This document shows, in pieces, positions 31,511-43,991 of a DNA stretch of 64,000 nucleotides; position 1 is the stretch's first letter; every line of letters begins with the position of its first letter. The translations under genes were made by a program, and so were the position numbers. The notes under the pieces were generated by a model. It did no database searches. It had not been told where the DNA came from and saw only the letters and a list, made by a program, of their open reading frames with translations. The stretch is from NCBI GenBank assembly GCA_013350335.1, contig CM023536.1:13149520-13213519 (forward strand). The letters run 5' to 3'. Source of the stretch: Chimonanthus salicifolius. Taxonomy: Eukaryota > Streptophyta > Magnoliopsida > Laurales > Calycanthaceae.

Positions 31511-34107
31511 TGTTGGATTTATGGCTCAAAGCCTTATTGAGCTTGAGTTGTCTGATGAGTCTAGGCTCAAGCCCATGCCCTGTCTATTGTAAGCTACAAT
31601 ATTTAAGGTCCCTTTCTGTAGGGTTTCTTTAGCTGGTGTGGTTTCTCTTGGGGAAAAACAGAGAGAAGAATGACCGAGAGAAAGGGTGGGTAGGACTGTT
31701 GTAATCTTTATATCATGTTTTAGGCATTCTTCCTCTTAGTGGATTCCTTGCTTGCCCCGTGGACGTAGTCAAGAGTGCAGTTGCAGCGTCGAACATTGCA
31801 CACGGCTGCAAGGCACAGGCGAGCAAAGGGTAGGCTGCTCATCATGGCTGCGGCAACGGCCAACAATGAGTGGCTGCAGGTGAAGCTCGGCAGGCAGGCA
31901 AGCCCAGATCTGACGCATATCTGAAGATCGAGAAAGAGGAAAGGCATCCAGAGTAAATCTGAGCAGTCAAATCTGGGTGCAGGCTAGTCTCTCGGTTCAG
32001 AGAGCAGATCGGCCAAAGCACAAGGAGAAGAGGCAGTTGTCGCTCTGTCCTAGGCAGATCTAAACCGAGAATCACCAAGGGGGTTTTCCAAGATCGAAAG
32101 GTAGCTGCATGAAAAGGCAACAAATTTGTTCTTTCTCGACTGCGTGCAGAAGGATGCACCATCCAAAGGGCTTCTCGGATTTGAAAAGCAAGCGGGTGCA
32201 GGTGCAGCTGCTGTCAGCGACGGGTGGTTGGAAGGAGGCTGCAGGGGTTCCAATTACGGCTGCATGTCGAAGTAGATCCAGGGGCAGCCAGCAGAAAGGC
32301 AGGTGAATGGCAGCTGCCCAGGCCATCACCGAGAGAAGAGGTGGAGAAAGGCAGCCAGGACCCAATTTTCTTGAGAGGGTGCGCACATCGTTCAGATATG
32401 GGTTGTGAGGAGAAAGACCAGCCAGACGGTTTAAGATTTGAAGCAAAGACAGCTCAGATCTGAAGGGTTTCCCGCAGAAGAAGGGGCCGGTGTATCGCAG
32501 AGCAGATGCAGCAACGACGACTGCGGCCAGATCTGGGAGCAGATCTAAGAGCAAATGGCTTGCAGAGGGTAGATCCAAGAGGTGGAGGAACGACAGCATT
32601 GCAAGAGATCGCAAGGACCAGAGGCCAAGCTGTGAGGAGCGGCGACTGAAGAGCTACCACATCCAGATCTGATTTGGGGGTTTTGCACAACAGCCAAGAT
32701 CGGCTGAAACAAACCGAGATCTGAGAGGAGATTGGAGGAGCTCAGGCAGTTACTGATCTGAGATCGGGACAGATTGAGGGTTCAGATCAGTGATGGGTTT
32801 TTCAGGGACGGCCAAGTAGGCCGGTGCACTGGAGATCTATGAAGGTGCAGATCTCGCAGCCGTTCGCAACTCAGAGGCAATTGCAGGAGAAGAAGGTGGA
32901 GCAGATCTCTGCTAGATCTGTCCCTTCTCACGGCAGGCAGGTGCGCAGGCAACACCAAGTTGCCGCCAGACTGCAGCGATCCGTCGGAGGTGATGAGTGC
33001 CAGGAAGTAGCGATGTCGGAGGCGGCGAGCGCCGGAAAAAGGAAGAGAGAGGCTCAAGACTAAGGCGTGCGGCAGCTAAGGAAGAACACAACAGAGTCCA
33101 CTTAGTTTGGGTGAACTGAGTGGAAAAGGATTAAAAAAAAAAGAGTTTTGGTGGTCTGGAGGACCACCAATTCAGGTGCACACGCGAGACCACAGATTTG
33201 GATGCATCCGAGGGACTCCCCATTGGGGCAGTCCCGCAGGACCAATGTACCGTGTTTGGTGATCAGCAAGACTACAATTTCAGGTGACCCTACAGGACCA
33301 CAGTTTCTGATACTCCTCAGCGGACAATCAACGGCCAGAATTGTTTTGCAATTCCTGGAGTCATCGGGACTCGGAATTGAAATTCGTCTTCGCCTATGCG
33401 ATCGCAACGAAGAGATCTACAAAATGACCAATGGATTTGGAAAAGGAGAGGAAATTTTTTAGAGGAATAGGGAGTGGTCAATGGCGGTGTAAGGGACTCG
33501 GGCGACAATGCTAGAGGTGGAGCCCATTTGGTGCGGAGTTGCAGATGCAACACAGGAAACTCGAGCAAGAATGCTCAAGATGGAGCCCAGTTGAGCTATT
33601 CAGTCTTACTCAAGACTGGTGGGGCATCCCAAGGTAGGGGATGGACGTCTTACAGAAGATGAGAAACTGGAGGTGCTTCACAGCAGGTAGAGGTGTCATA
33701 ATCTGAGGGCAACAATCTTCATGATTTCGGGCTTTTTCGCCAAGGTGGAATTTGTTAGATTTATGGCTCAAAGCCTTATTAGACCTGAGCTGTCTGATGA
33801 GCCCAGGCTCAGGCCCAGGCCCTGTCTGTTGTAAGCTACAGTATTTAAGATATCTTTCTGTAAGGTTTCTTTGGCTGGTGCAGTTTCACTTGGAGAAAAA
33901 CAGAGAGGAGAATGACTGAGAGGAAGGGTGGGTAGAACTGTTGTAATCCTAATAGCCTGTAATAGGCATTCTTCCACTTAGTGGATTCCTTGTCCGCCCC
34001 GTGGACGTAAGCAACGTTGCCGAACCACGTATATCCCGTGTTCTTGCTTGTATGTGTGATTGATCTGTGGTTTGATTGTGTATGTGGGTTGGGTCTTATT
34101 TCCAACA
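31511..34107 (+). mobile_element. LTR retrotransposon without gag-pol, 5-bp target duplication
   Basis: The left LTR starts TGTTGGATTTATGG (31511) and the right LTR runs TGTTAGATTTATGG...TTATTTCCAACA (33753-34107, 355 bp). The flanks are the perfect duplication ATCCT (31506-31510 and 34108-34112). The left LTR matches only to about 31767 (GTGGACGTA), so its last ~98 bp and the primer-binding site are gone. The internal ~2 kb is GC-richer, studded with AGATCT/CAGATC motifs, and encodes no recognisable gag, protease, integrase or polymerase. The open frames there look like artefacts of composition. The LTR type (GTGGACGTA..GCCGAACCACGTA) suggests Copia. Confidence 0.82.
33753..34107 (+). repeat. 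3' LTR of the element at 31511
   Basis: 355 bp, TG...CA ends. It carries a TATTTAAG promoter-like stretch near 33840 and the GTGGACGTAAGC..GCCGAACCACG block near 34000. Confidence 0.85.
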
Positions 34108-34689
34108 ATCCTCCCCCCCAAAAAAATGCTAACATATTCACATTATGAATATTTGAAAACAGAAAGTAATTAAAGACTTCAAAAAATGTTAACATCGAAC
34201 TAGGTTTTGGTGAACACTCTTGGTATAATATCAGCATCTTAGGCCTTACAAGAATCACAGACCGATTACTCAACATCAAATTTAAGCGAGAAAGATGGAA
34301 TTTTGGCTGATGATGAAAGTACACTGTAATACATGCACTATATTCAGATTGGCATATATACAAAAACATTCTATTGAACGTATTTTAATAAGGGATTAAT
34401 AAACAATCTTCAAATGTTAAAAATATAAATTACAGTTGGAAAATACTACTTTTAATAATTGCCTTTTCTATTCAAGATGAAAAGAGTAGAGCCCAAAGAC
34501 CATAATTAAGCTTCAGAATATAGATCACATGGAAATTGCATCTAATTAATCATGCCCGTAATTTCCTCTACCTTGTCCAGAGATATCAAGGACGGGATCC
34601 ACTCATGCCCATTGAATGATAGAATGGGAAATCCTTAGCACAACAATCTTTCAGAGAACCAGGAAGGGAAACCAATTGCTTGCAGTTTG

Positions 34690-35700
34690 AGTTGCATATG
34701 CTCACCCCTTTCCCCACCAAAATCCTGCAATTCCATTGTTTAGTTGATTACTACCATTGAAATTAATATTCAACCTACCAGGTGGAAGATATTGATGGAC
34801 AGTGTGGGCTTGCTTTTCCTTGGGACTCTTGCTGCAATAGCTCTTTGAAAAGATTAGGTTCAGAATTATTGGAAGAATTCCTTCCAGAGGAAGAACAAGT
34901 TCTTTACTTGATCTTCCCAAGAACCCCTTCTCGTAGGTTGCATAGAGAACGGATTTGGTATTTGAATACTATTTGTGTCAATGATCTAGCCAATCATTCA
35001 TGATTGGTCATGAGGTCATGTAAATAGAAATGATCCCTAAATGAATGATGAAGAGATACAATCAAAGAATATGTATTCATTTTAATTCTGAAATGCTCAT
35101 GCAATAGTGTCGTAGTTGAATCACGTGAGTATTCAAGTTTGGTTCCTTCTAGGAGAATTGAGATCTGCACTGCTATTATGGACATGGTGAGGATTAGCTG
35201 ACAGTTACTGGCACCATTTGGTTAATTGGCAGAATCAAAACCAATTGCACTACTAGATTTGTTTTCAAAGATTCTGTTGTTCCTCTCTTCCCACATGGAC
35301 CAAAGGACACAGGGTATTGAAATTCGCCAAATAATGTTCCTCCGCTTATCCCTTCCGTCATTCAACCACGCATTGATCACCTGGTACAGCATACTTAGAA
35401 TACACCAATCTACACCAAAAAGCCTTAAAATCTGGCTCCAAAATTTGAACTAAGTGCATTGGATAAAAAGGCCATTCACATTTTCAGTTTGGTTGATGCA
35501 CAAGATACATCCATCCATTAACCATAATTCTTCTTCTGTTTACGAGATAATTCAATTTAAGAATTTTACCCATATCCGCCAGCCAGAATAAGGCTCTCAC
35601 ATGAAGGGGCACTGAGGTCTTCAAGATTCTTAATTGGCACAAGCGAAACTCAAAGATCTTAATACTGTGAGCCCAATCCAAAACTAGGTTATGTCAGTTC
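34690..35700 (-). mobile_element. LINE zinc-knuckle/RNase H relic
   Basis: On minus, about 35690-35240 encodes a decayed zf-RVT-like region (VPLHVRALFWLADMGKILK, RRRIMVNGWMYLVHQ). About 34920-34702 encodes the start of an RNase H domain ([15 protein letters not shown]). A stretch of about 34930-35215 between them reads differently and may be an insertion. Confidence 0.5.
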
Positions 35701-36570
35701 AGATAGGAGTTTTGAATCTAAGACAGAATAAGGCAACATATCTGCAGAAATGATTTCAACAGGATTTTCCATGACTTCAATGATGAAATGTAGTAGTCCA
35801 CCAATAGACGAAGACTGGCATAGATCTAGATCTTCAAGCGTGGATCTTCAGACACGCAAAAATGGGTCTAGAATCTAACCGAAATAAGACCTACGACAGC
35901 CAGAAGATGGGAATCCATGAGCAACTTCTTTTGCACTTCATTTCATAGAAATTAAAAAAAAAAAAAAACCTTCTATTGAACAACTTAATGTAACCTCTCA
36001 CTTTTATCCCATTCAAAGAATGACTCTCAGTCTCTCAATTGGTATGGCAGTGTCTTATTAAGAATTTAAGATAAGCTTATCGACCTTTCCCTCTCTGAAA
36101 TTGATATACTAAATTATTTTATATATTTACTTCCGTCCTTTCTGTAATCTATAATTCATGGTGTAATTTGTTCTTGTGGGTTGTGAATTGATCAAAGATA
36201 TACCAGTAATAGTTTGTAGATGTGACATATGATATGCATGTTTAAATAGGTATCTGACCTTAATCCAATGTAATGTAATCTACTTTAGTCATATATATCA
36301 ACAAACAATTGTTTTATTTTTTTTGAAAAGTAACAAACAATTATTGTGATGAGATTGTTCAGATATTTGAGTTCTCCTATATTGGATGGGTTTCATGTGC
36401 ATGCAACATGAAAATCTGTTCTAGTTTTTGCTAACTCAGATTTACCTCAAACTTTTATAGCAAAAATCTTATATACTCAAAACATATCCCTCTTTGATAT
36501 TTTAGTATTCATGTATAGTTATCAAATTGACTATACCATTCAACAACTAGATAGAAACATAACCCAACAA

Positions 36571-36956
36571 CTAGTACTCAAGGAAAGCTCATCATTGAAG
36601 GGGATTCGGCAAACACAATTAAATAGGTTATGGGACAAAGGCGTCCTCCCTGAAAACTAATCACTACAGTAAGGGAGGTTACGGAGTTAGCTTCAAGAAA
36701 TGACGTATCCTTTGCTCATATTGATTGAAGAGTGAATGGCGCCACAGACTACTTTGCCAAGCTCGGTGTCGCCGACTCCTTCTCTGGCGTTTTCTTCCTT
36801 TGAGTCAGAAGATCACATGATTTTTGTAGTTTTATTTCTGTTTCAGTTCTATGTATTTTCTTTCTCTTTCTTGGTCTAATTCTTTTAGACCTGAATATCT
36901 TTGTAATTATTCTCTTTTCTCCTCAATGAATTGTTTTAGTTACGGCTCAGAAAAAA
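36571..36956 (+). mobile_element. 5'-truncated LINE with 16-bp target duplication
   Basis: Flanked by AAACATAACCCAACAA at 36555-36570 and 36957-36972 (the first As could be tail). The body begins in the RNase H domain (GKLIIEGDSANTIK), continues through stops to a VNGATDYFAKLG-like motif and closes with TCAATGAATTG...GGCTCAG and an A-tail. Confidence 0.8.
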
Positions 36957-37017
36957 AAACATAACCCAACAAGATGCATTAAGCTTGCTTGCTTTTATCT
37001 TCTATATGCATTTTTAA

Positions 37018-37270
37018 AACAAATCATTATCATCAAAGCCAAAATCCAATTTATCCGAGGTTGTCTTTTAGAGTTTTAGTTCTCTATTTGACCCTATCAC
37101 AAATCATACAGTCAGCCACTTTACCATCTAACATGTCTTTCTTTATCCCTTTCTTTCACAATTTCAGTGGTATAATCCTCTTCCTAGTAACTGCAACTTG
37201 TAATCTCTTCTCCCACTCTTCTTCCAGTAACTGTAACCTCTCAACTATGACACGGGACATTTGACTCTTC
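37018..37270 (-). mobile_element. RTE-type LINE 3' end
   Basis: The plus text CATTATCATCAAAGCC...ATTTGACCCTATCACAAATC...ATGTCTTTCTTTATCCC...ACTTGTAATCTCTT matches the reverse complement of the 3' end of the RTE element at 27340-27519 block by block. Confidence 0.6.
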
Positions 37271-37323
37271 AAGATGGATGCCATATCCAGGCTGATCAGC
37301 TCAACTTAATGTGCAACACTTTG

Positions 37324-37730
37324 TGATGTAGGAAACGGATGACCCATCACACGTGGGCCCAGTTCAGTTATTTCTTTTCTACTTAGATTAGATTTCATAA
37401 TTAGATTAGGATTATTATTTTTAGTTAGTTTCCAATTTATTTAAGCTTCCTTGATGTAATTAGGATTTCTTTTTATAATTAGTTTCCTCAGATTAAGTTT
37501 CTATTTTCATTTGAATTTTTTTTATATATATGCATGCACCGTATGGGAGAGCAACACACAATGATATTGAATCAATAAAAATTATTGAAGGCATATCCTT
37601 TTCCTATCTTATTCCTATCATCTTCTCTTGTCGTGGATATAGCCATATCTTCCTCCTCTTCCTGCCATCGTTACACGCATTTATCCTAATTTTGCTGGTC
37701 GTGTTGCAAGTGAGCATTGATCCCGCATCA
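37324..37730 (+). mobile_element. 407-bp solo LTR with intact target duplication
   Basis: Starts TGATGTAGGAAACGG and ends CCCGCATCA, so the termini TGATG/CATCA are inverted. The flanks are CTTTG (37319-37323) and CTTTG (37731-37735). An AT-rich U3 and a TATATATATGC stretch precede AATAAA (37572), as in an LTR with promoter and polyadenylation signals. Confidence 0.85.
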
Positions 37731-37782
37731 CTTTGTATGTAAGATCCTATTTCTAGATGACTCCGAGGAAAAAAAGGAGAAC

Positions 37783-38030
37783 TGATATAATAATGAAAAT
37801 GTAATTGCAACATGACAGACACTTCAAGATAGCCAACACTTCAACTTTGTGCAATAACACACTTGGAATGTACCAACATTGTTCTCGACTGCCTTATAGA
37901 ACAAGTGCTGATAATAATGAAAATGTAATTTACGCCATGACAAACACTTCAAGAAAGACAAAAATTTCAACTTTTTGCAATAAAACACTTTGATATGCAC
38001 CAATGTCCTGAGCTGCCATAAACAAGTACT
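37783..38030. repeat. Imperfect tandem duplication of about 125 bp
   Basis: The series ATAATGAAAATGTAATT, CATGACA(G/A)ACACTTCAAGA, TTTCAACTTT-(T)GCAATAA(A)ACACTT occurs twice, near 37788 and 37914. Confidence 0.65.
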
Positions 38031-40112
38031 TCACTTTCCACATGAATCCCATGTAGGATACATCAAGGTTTATGATGCATCTGGTTACAATTGCATATGG
38101 GCAGAGTTGATGACATTGTGTTAGTGTATTAAGTGGTGTTGGATCAAGCATTGATCAAGGGAAGGAGAAGTGGCCCCAAAGCCCATTTGCTAGCCCAATC
38201 AATCGACATGTGTTGGGACTGTCACAAAGTCCAACATTAATTAAAGACAAGTTCAAATCCTAGTTTGTTTTTTCATATTAGTTATTGGACAGTTTAGTAA
38301 TATATCCATTTTAGTATCCTTGTTTGGTTATTTCTTATTAGTCATGTGGGGGCTAGTTAAGTAATTAATCCATTTTAATGGCTGAGATTAGAAACTATTT
38401 TCTCAGTGATAATGATAAACATGCAAAAAACAATGCATCTTGTTTTAGTCACATTAGAATTGTGAAGACAATGTAGAAAGATAAATGGTGATGGACCTTT
38501 TTTTTTGGGTTGGGGGGGAGGGATAAGGGGTTATATCAGGTTGATTGTACAATTGCTCTAGGGACATGGAGAGCAAACGGTTGGTCAACCAAAGTCAGGG
38601 AAGAGAAACTGTAGCTAGGCTTGGGGCTACCTCACAAAATTTTCTATTGTTTCATAAATTCTTCATAGTGTTTTAAGGTTTTAATTTTTGGATTTGTTTT
38701 TTCTCTTTCGAGGGGATTGGATACATTGTTTGTAGCATTTTTGGCTAAGTGATGTAAGCAGTATAATTGTTCATAAAACCAATATCTTTGGAAAATACTT
38801 TCAAATTATACCAAGAGCAAAAGACCTTAGGATGAAACATTGAAGAACACGAACAACAATGAAAATCAATATGATGATTTGGGTGACCCAATCAGCAGTA
38901 ATGAGTGATCTTTTTAAGGTAGAATGGAAATGTACAACTCCAAAAAGAAGATCCTAGATACATGGGAAAACAGCTATGATGACAATGATGATGACATTGG
39001 AAAAAAAAGGTTGACTAGAAGAGTTAGAGAGACGTGTAAAAGATTTCCTGACAACTCTCTCCATAGTGTTATTGTATATTTAAAATAGTTTTTTTTCTAG
39101 CAATCCTAACATTTTATACACTTTACCTCTTTTTGAATTATCTAAAAAAATACTCTAAAACATTCAAGTGATTTCACAATTGGATAACAAAATTACTATT
39201 AGAGGGTTTAAATTTTGGACCCTAAGATTAAGGGCTAAGATAATCAAATGGGTTCAAAACTTTGCAAGTAGCACATCCAGATGATTTAATGTACATCTCC
39301 AATAACAATCTCTCTAAATAGTGGGAGGTTATCTAATGTGAATCTACTCTCTAACATGACCCATCATAAAAAGGGAGAGCACATGACATGGGTTCTTTTT
39401 CATGAGAGGTTATCCAATGTTATTTCGTTTTGGAAATTTTGAACATTTTTAATCATGTTTTTTTTAGTGGGATGCATGGTAAATTATATGGGAAAGGGTA
39501 TGAAAAAATTTCACCTCCATTTGATCATTTTGGCTTTTTGATCTTGGACATTGAAAATTCGATTGTTTTAATTAGTTTTTATTATTGCTGATTTTTCAAA
39601 GCTATAATACTTGGATTGAGGAGTTTTCCAATCATAATTCTAGATGGGATTCATATCATACTATCATAGTCATAGGTTTCAAATCATAATATATCATTAA
39701 CAATTTTCCAATTTAGTGCAACAAATAGTGTATGATTGAAAAATAAATGTTTTAGAATTTGCTACATAAAACATAGAATTTTTCAAAATTAAGGATTTTG
39801 AATCCTCAAAGTTGATGACATTATAATTTAAACCATCGGAGATTAAAAAAATCCCTGGATTTTGTTTTTGCACAAACGTGACCTTAGGAGATCTATATCT
39901 ACATTAATCTGCAAAATAATGATGTAGCATATTTAGATTGGCTTGCACATTACTTAGCAAATTGTTCTTTTGTTGTCCCTCAACATTACAAATCCTTGTG
40001 TTGGAATCTTGATTTTGTAAGGGTGTGTGAATTGTGAATCTATTATTAAGCACAATTTTATAATTTTTTGGGATTTGTAAGTAATTTTAATTTTATAATT
40101 ATTGTGTTTCTT
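38031..40112. other. Intergenic sequence, no gene seen
   Basis: AT-rich. Around 38860-38995 a fragment (TAGAATGGAAATGTACAACT...GATGACAATGATGATGAC) resembles the last codons and GATGAT tail of an RTE element. The remainder is unassigned. Confidence 0.4.
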
Positions 40113-40122
40113 AAAATAAACT

Positions 40123-40860
40123 AGGGGTGAAACTTGGGATCGGTTTTGACCCGACCTGCATGACCCAACCCGAATAAAACCCAAATGAAATTCGGGTCGA
40201 GTTGGGTTGAGAATTTTAAAAGTCAACCTGACCCGACCCCACCCGACTTCCTATCTTAAAAGTAAAAAAACTTAAAAAACCCTAAATCCCACCCACGGTT
40301 ACTGCTCAAACCCTTTTCATTCCTCTCTCGCCACCCTCCTCCTTTCTCTCCCTCTCTCCCGTCCTCCCTCTAAAAAGCCCTAAATCCCAGCCGCTCACAG
40401 TTGCCGCTAGACCCTTTCATTCCTCTCTCTCGCTCTCCCTCTCTCCCCGTGTTGGAAACATGGAGATTGCTAGAAACGCGTGAACCCATCCACAAATCTT
40501 TTCACCCAAGCAAATCTGTGACCACGGCCGTGCACCCTTGTCTGAGCGGCGCCGTGCGCAGCCTTGTTAAGTCGTGTCGCCATTGGAAGTTCGATCAAAT
40601 CCAGTAGATTCGAGAGACATGTAGGCTCAGATTTGGACAATGATCTAGTAGGTTTTCTCCCTTTCCTCTCTCTCTAAGTAGGGCTGATTCTCTGGTTCGA
40701 GGTCGGGTCGGGCTGATTCTCGAGTTTGAGATCGGGTCGGGTTGGATTTCGAAAGTCGGGTTATCAATTCGGGTCGGGTCAGGTCGGGTTCAACCATTTA
40801 TGGCATGGGTTAGGGTTGGGTTTATTAAAACCCGGCCTGACCCGCCCAAGTTTCAGCCCT
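40123..40860. mobile_element. 738-bp non-autonomous DNA transposon with GGGTC subterminal repeats
   Basis: Terminal inverted repeats AGGGGTGAAACTTGGG (left) and CCCAAGTTTCAGCCCT (right) match at 15 of 16 positions. The flanks are a perfect 10-bp duplication AAAATAAACT (40113-40122 and 40861-40870). Both ends are filled with GGGTCGGGT/ACCCGACCC repeats in opposite orientation. The element could be hAT (8 bp) or Mutator-like (9-11 bp) by target length. It has no transposase. Confidence 0.85.
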
Positions 40861-41188
40861 AAAATAAACTAAATGCCTAAATAGGCAAACGAATGTAAAT
40901 GGATTTGGGCAGAACACCCCTTCCCCCCCACAACCAAAGCAAGTGAATTGGATCCCAATTTGACTTCAATCTAAGTTGATACAACCCTTCGATGTAACCT
41001 CGTGAATTTCTATGAAAAAATTGAATCTGTGGTCCTTTAATAAACATGGCTTCTCTTATCTAATCAAAGTTATTTTTTATATATTCAAGAAATGACCTTT
41101 CCAACTAGCCTATCCATATGGTCTTGGTGGGCTTCACATAGAAGTCCTCAAATCGTTAATTTAGGGTTGGAGCCTAGGGGATCTTGAT

Positions 41189-41192
<4 letters not shown>

Positions 41193-41220
<28 letters not shown>
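41193..41220. repeat. (GT)n microsatellite
   Basis: Fourteen GT units directly before a LINE remnant. Confidence 0.9.
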
Positions 41221-41239
41221 GAGGGATAGTTATACCACC

Positions 41240-42395
41240 TTCCTTGGCCATCATCTAGAAAGGCAAATCTCCGTCAAAAGTTCTAGTGCTCTGTTGGTGC
41301 ACTGGAAGGGAGAGGGTTCTAACATTCTTTGAAAAAATAAGGGAGAGGGTTCTAACTAAAGTAAATTTCATGAGAAGTATAATTCAGGGGGAGGCTAACT
41401 TCGGCCGTGTATTTTGTAGTACAGAAGTAGAAATAGTGGATCATTTGTTTAGTCAATGCACTTTCACGAGGTTTCAGTGGAATAGCTTTTTGGATCTTAT
41501 GGGTGCGCTTGGGTTTTTAGTGATTCTTTCATTACTATTCTATCCTCTTGGTGGTGTAATGCTATAAGGAAAAGGAAAGATACCTTCGCAATTGATTCCA
41601 GCTGTGTTTTTGTGGTCTGTTTGGAGAAAACGGAACTTAAGGGTTTTTGAGACTAAAGAGAAATCCACCCAAAAAGTCTTTGAAAAGTCCAAGGATCTCC
41701 TCATTTTTGCCTATTAGGCTGTAAGAGTTTAAATATTGTGGTGATTTCCTTAAACGTTGGTCTGAATGTCTAAAAGGTGGATTTAGAAGGTCAAAGCTAG
41801 TGAATAGGTGGAGGCCGCCAGATGAAGGGTGTTTTAAATTTACTGTAGATGGAGCAACAATAGGGAAGCTAGGATCTGCAGACATAGGGAGAATGTTACA
41901 GGACAATCTTGGCAATTCGTTAACTTTCTTCACTAAACCCATAGGACTTAAAGATTCTAACAAGGCTGAACTTCTTGCTATTAGGAGGGCCTCTCTCTTT
42001 GCAAGCTTTTGGTGCGCTTGGTTCAAGTAATCTCATTATCGATGGTAATTTGGCTAATGCCATTGTCTGTGCTTCAAGTGGGAGGAAGCCGCCATAGAGG
42101 CTACTTGCTGTTGCTAGGGATATCTTCAGTCTTTGCAAGGGGAAACGGGAAACCTATTTCCTATAGGCAGGTTAGAAGGTTAGCCAATAGAGTGGCAGAT
42201 TTCTTATCCAAAGCAGGAGTGGATCGTCAAGAGGGTGATGTGGGTTACATTTAATTTTTTTAATCTTTATATCTTTTTGGTTTGGTCTTCTGTGGGATAT
42301 TGATTCTCGTTTTGTTTGAGAGTATCAATATATTTCTCTGTATACTGTACCTTTCACTTCTAATGAATATAATTGTAAATTTAAAAAAGAAAAAG
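41240..42395 (+). mobile_element. LINE zf-RVT plus RNase H remnant
   Basis: It encodes a zinc-binding RT tail (RVLTKVNFMRSIIQGEANFG, then VDHLFSQCTFTRFQW), then an RNase H domain broken by frameshifts (KFTVDGATIGKLGSADIG, NSLTFF.., SNKAELLAIRRAS, LANRVADFLSKAG) and an A-rich end near 42380-42395. Confidence 0.7.
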
Positions 42396-43907
42396 AAAAA
42401 TTGTGTGTATAAGAAAAGACATGCTTCTCAACACATGAATTTGAAGGGGAGTGCAAAGAGAGCTACTTGTCTCACCATTTCAAACCGTCTCTGTGCAACA
42501 CTCTTAGCAGGTGCATCATTATTTTTCTTAATGTACTACTGGACTACAAAATCAATATATTATCTTAACCTTCTGATTAGGCAACAGTATATGACTGGAA
42601 TCTAATTAGGATCTAAATATGAGGTAATCATGGGACAGGATTTAGATGAATATGTTATTTTCATATCTATTAAAGGAGAGCATGTTCAGGTAAAGATTGA
42701 TTCAGTTCTGAGAAAGAATATATGTTCATTTCCCGATTTCATGTTGTGCAAATCTTAGAAAATCGATGTAAATGGATTTGTTTGAAGATCATTGTCGTTA
42801 TCATATATGGAAAATATTGCTCATGGCATTTTTCTGCCCAACAAGTGAACCAGGATACATCTCTACAGATTAAATAAATCATTTGCACTTGAGATTAAGA
42901 TCAACAAAGAAACAAGAATTGAGATTAAAAAACCTGTACAGACAAATAGAAAAGGAGTTTATGAAAAGCTCTTCAAGGTACAAAGATTCAGCATGCACCC
43001 ATGTGAAGAAACAAAAAGTACTCATTAAGAGAAAGTATCACATACCTATAACTTGCAGGCAAGTGTGAGAAGACATGAATAAAGATCAACTTATAATGGA
43101 ATCATGACTACCACAATGACAACAGACCTAAACAAGAAAAAAAATATTCATATCTTAAGATCCATAAATCAGCACAACCTATTATAAAAGGACCTAGTCG
43201 GGTTATATGAAATCAGAGAACAATATAGCTACATAAACAGCCCAAAAACTGAACACTATTGCAATTCTTTAATCCTAAAAAATACTAATGCCAAATATAA
43301 AAACTCAAAAGTTCAATGCAGAGAAACATGTTTAATTAAGCTTCAATCTTGAAAGGAAAACAAATAAAAGATGAAACCAAAAACAGTTTGAGGAACACAG
43401 TAAGAGTTCAAGTAACACTAGCTTAATAGATAAAAGGTTATTTACATTAAAAGAGAGAGTAAGGACAATCTTCCACAAGTCTTCACGTACAGAAACTCAT
43501 CATGTGAAAGACACCACTCTTTTCCCTTCGACATAGATCAGTATGAATCAGAAAATATCATTTTCTGATGACATAAAGAGTCAATCACATTGTGGTTGAA
43601 TACACACTCAGAAATAATCACAAGAACAATTAACCGCATCATTTTGTGAGGGATTTTAAAAAATAATAAGAGAAACCAACTCTAGCAACTTGAACACTGT
43701 TTATATTCAAAATGGCAAAAAGCCAGTCCTGAAAATCTTTGTAATGGTGAAAACAAGTGTATGGAACATGAAAATGGCCTGAAAACTCTTCCGAAAATTG
43801 AGACGCTGCTAGTAGCACTTAATGACTAGGTGATGCGTACAGATTGAAGCACCAGAAGAGAACAGGTAACTCTGACTATAAACGGTCACAACTCTCATCA
43901 GCCGCAT
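42396..43907. other. Intergenic sequence and probable 3' UTR of the FLX-like gene
   Basis: No coding frame is recognised. The part next to 43907 (about 43690-43907, minus) is likely the 3' UTR. The remainder is AT-rich with no identified element. Confidence 0.45.
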
Positions 43908-43991
43908 TTATTTGTGCACATTAACTCTTTGCATGTCATATGCACCATGAACAGCAGCTCCAGACACATAATGAGAGCCACTGTCAGCAAC
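43908..43991 (-). CDS. FLX-like tandem exon F (terminal)
   Basis: 27 codons and a stop: [19 protein letters not shown], then MQRVNVHK. The acceptor is TTTCAG. The bases GTGCACAAATAA, which occupy the donor position of the other copies, are read as VHK-stop. Confidence 0.82.
   Translation of the reverse strand, partial: VADSGSHYVSGAAVHGAYDMQRVNVHK

Noticed and set aside
31720..33570. Several overlapping frames of 60-180 codons on both strands
   Set aside because: They lie in the GC-richer internal region of an LTR element and overlap each other on both strands; no gag, protease, RT or integrase motif is visible.
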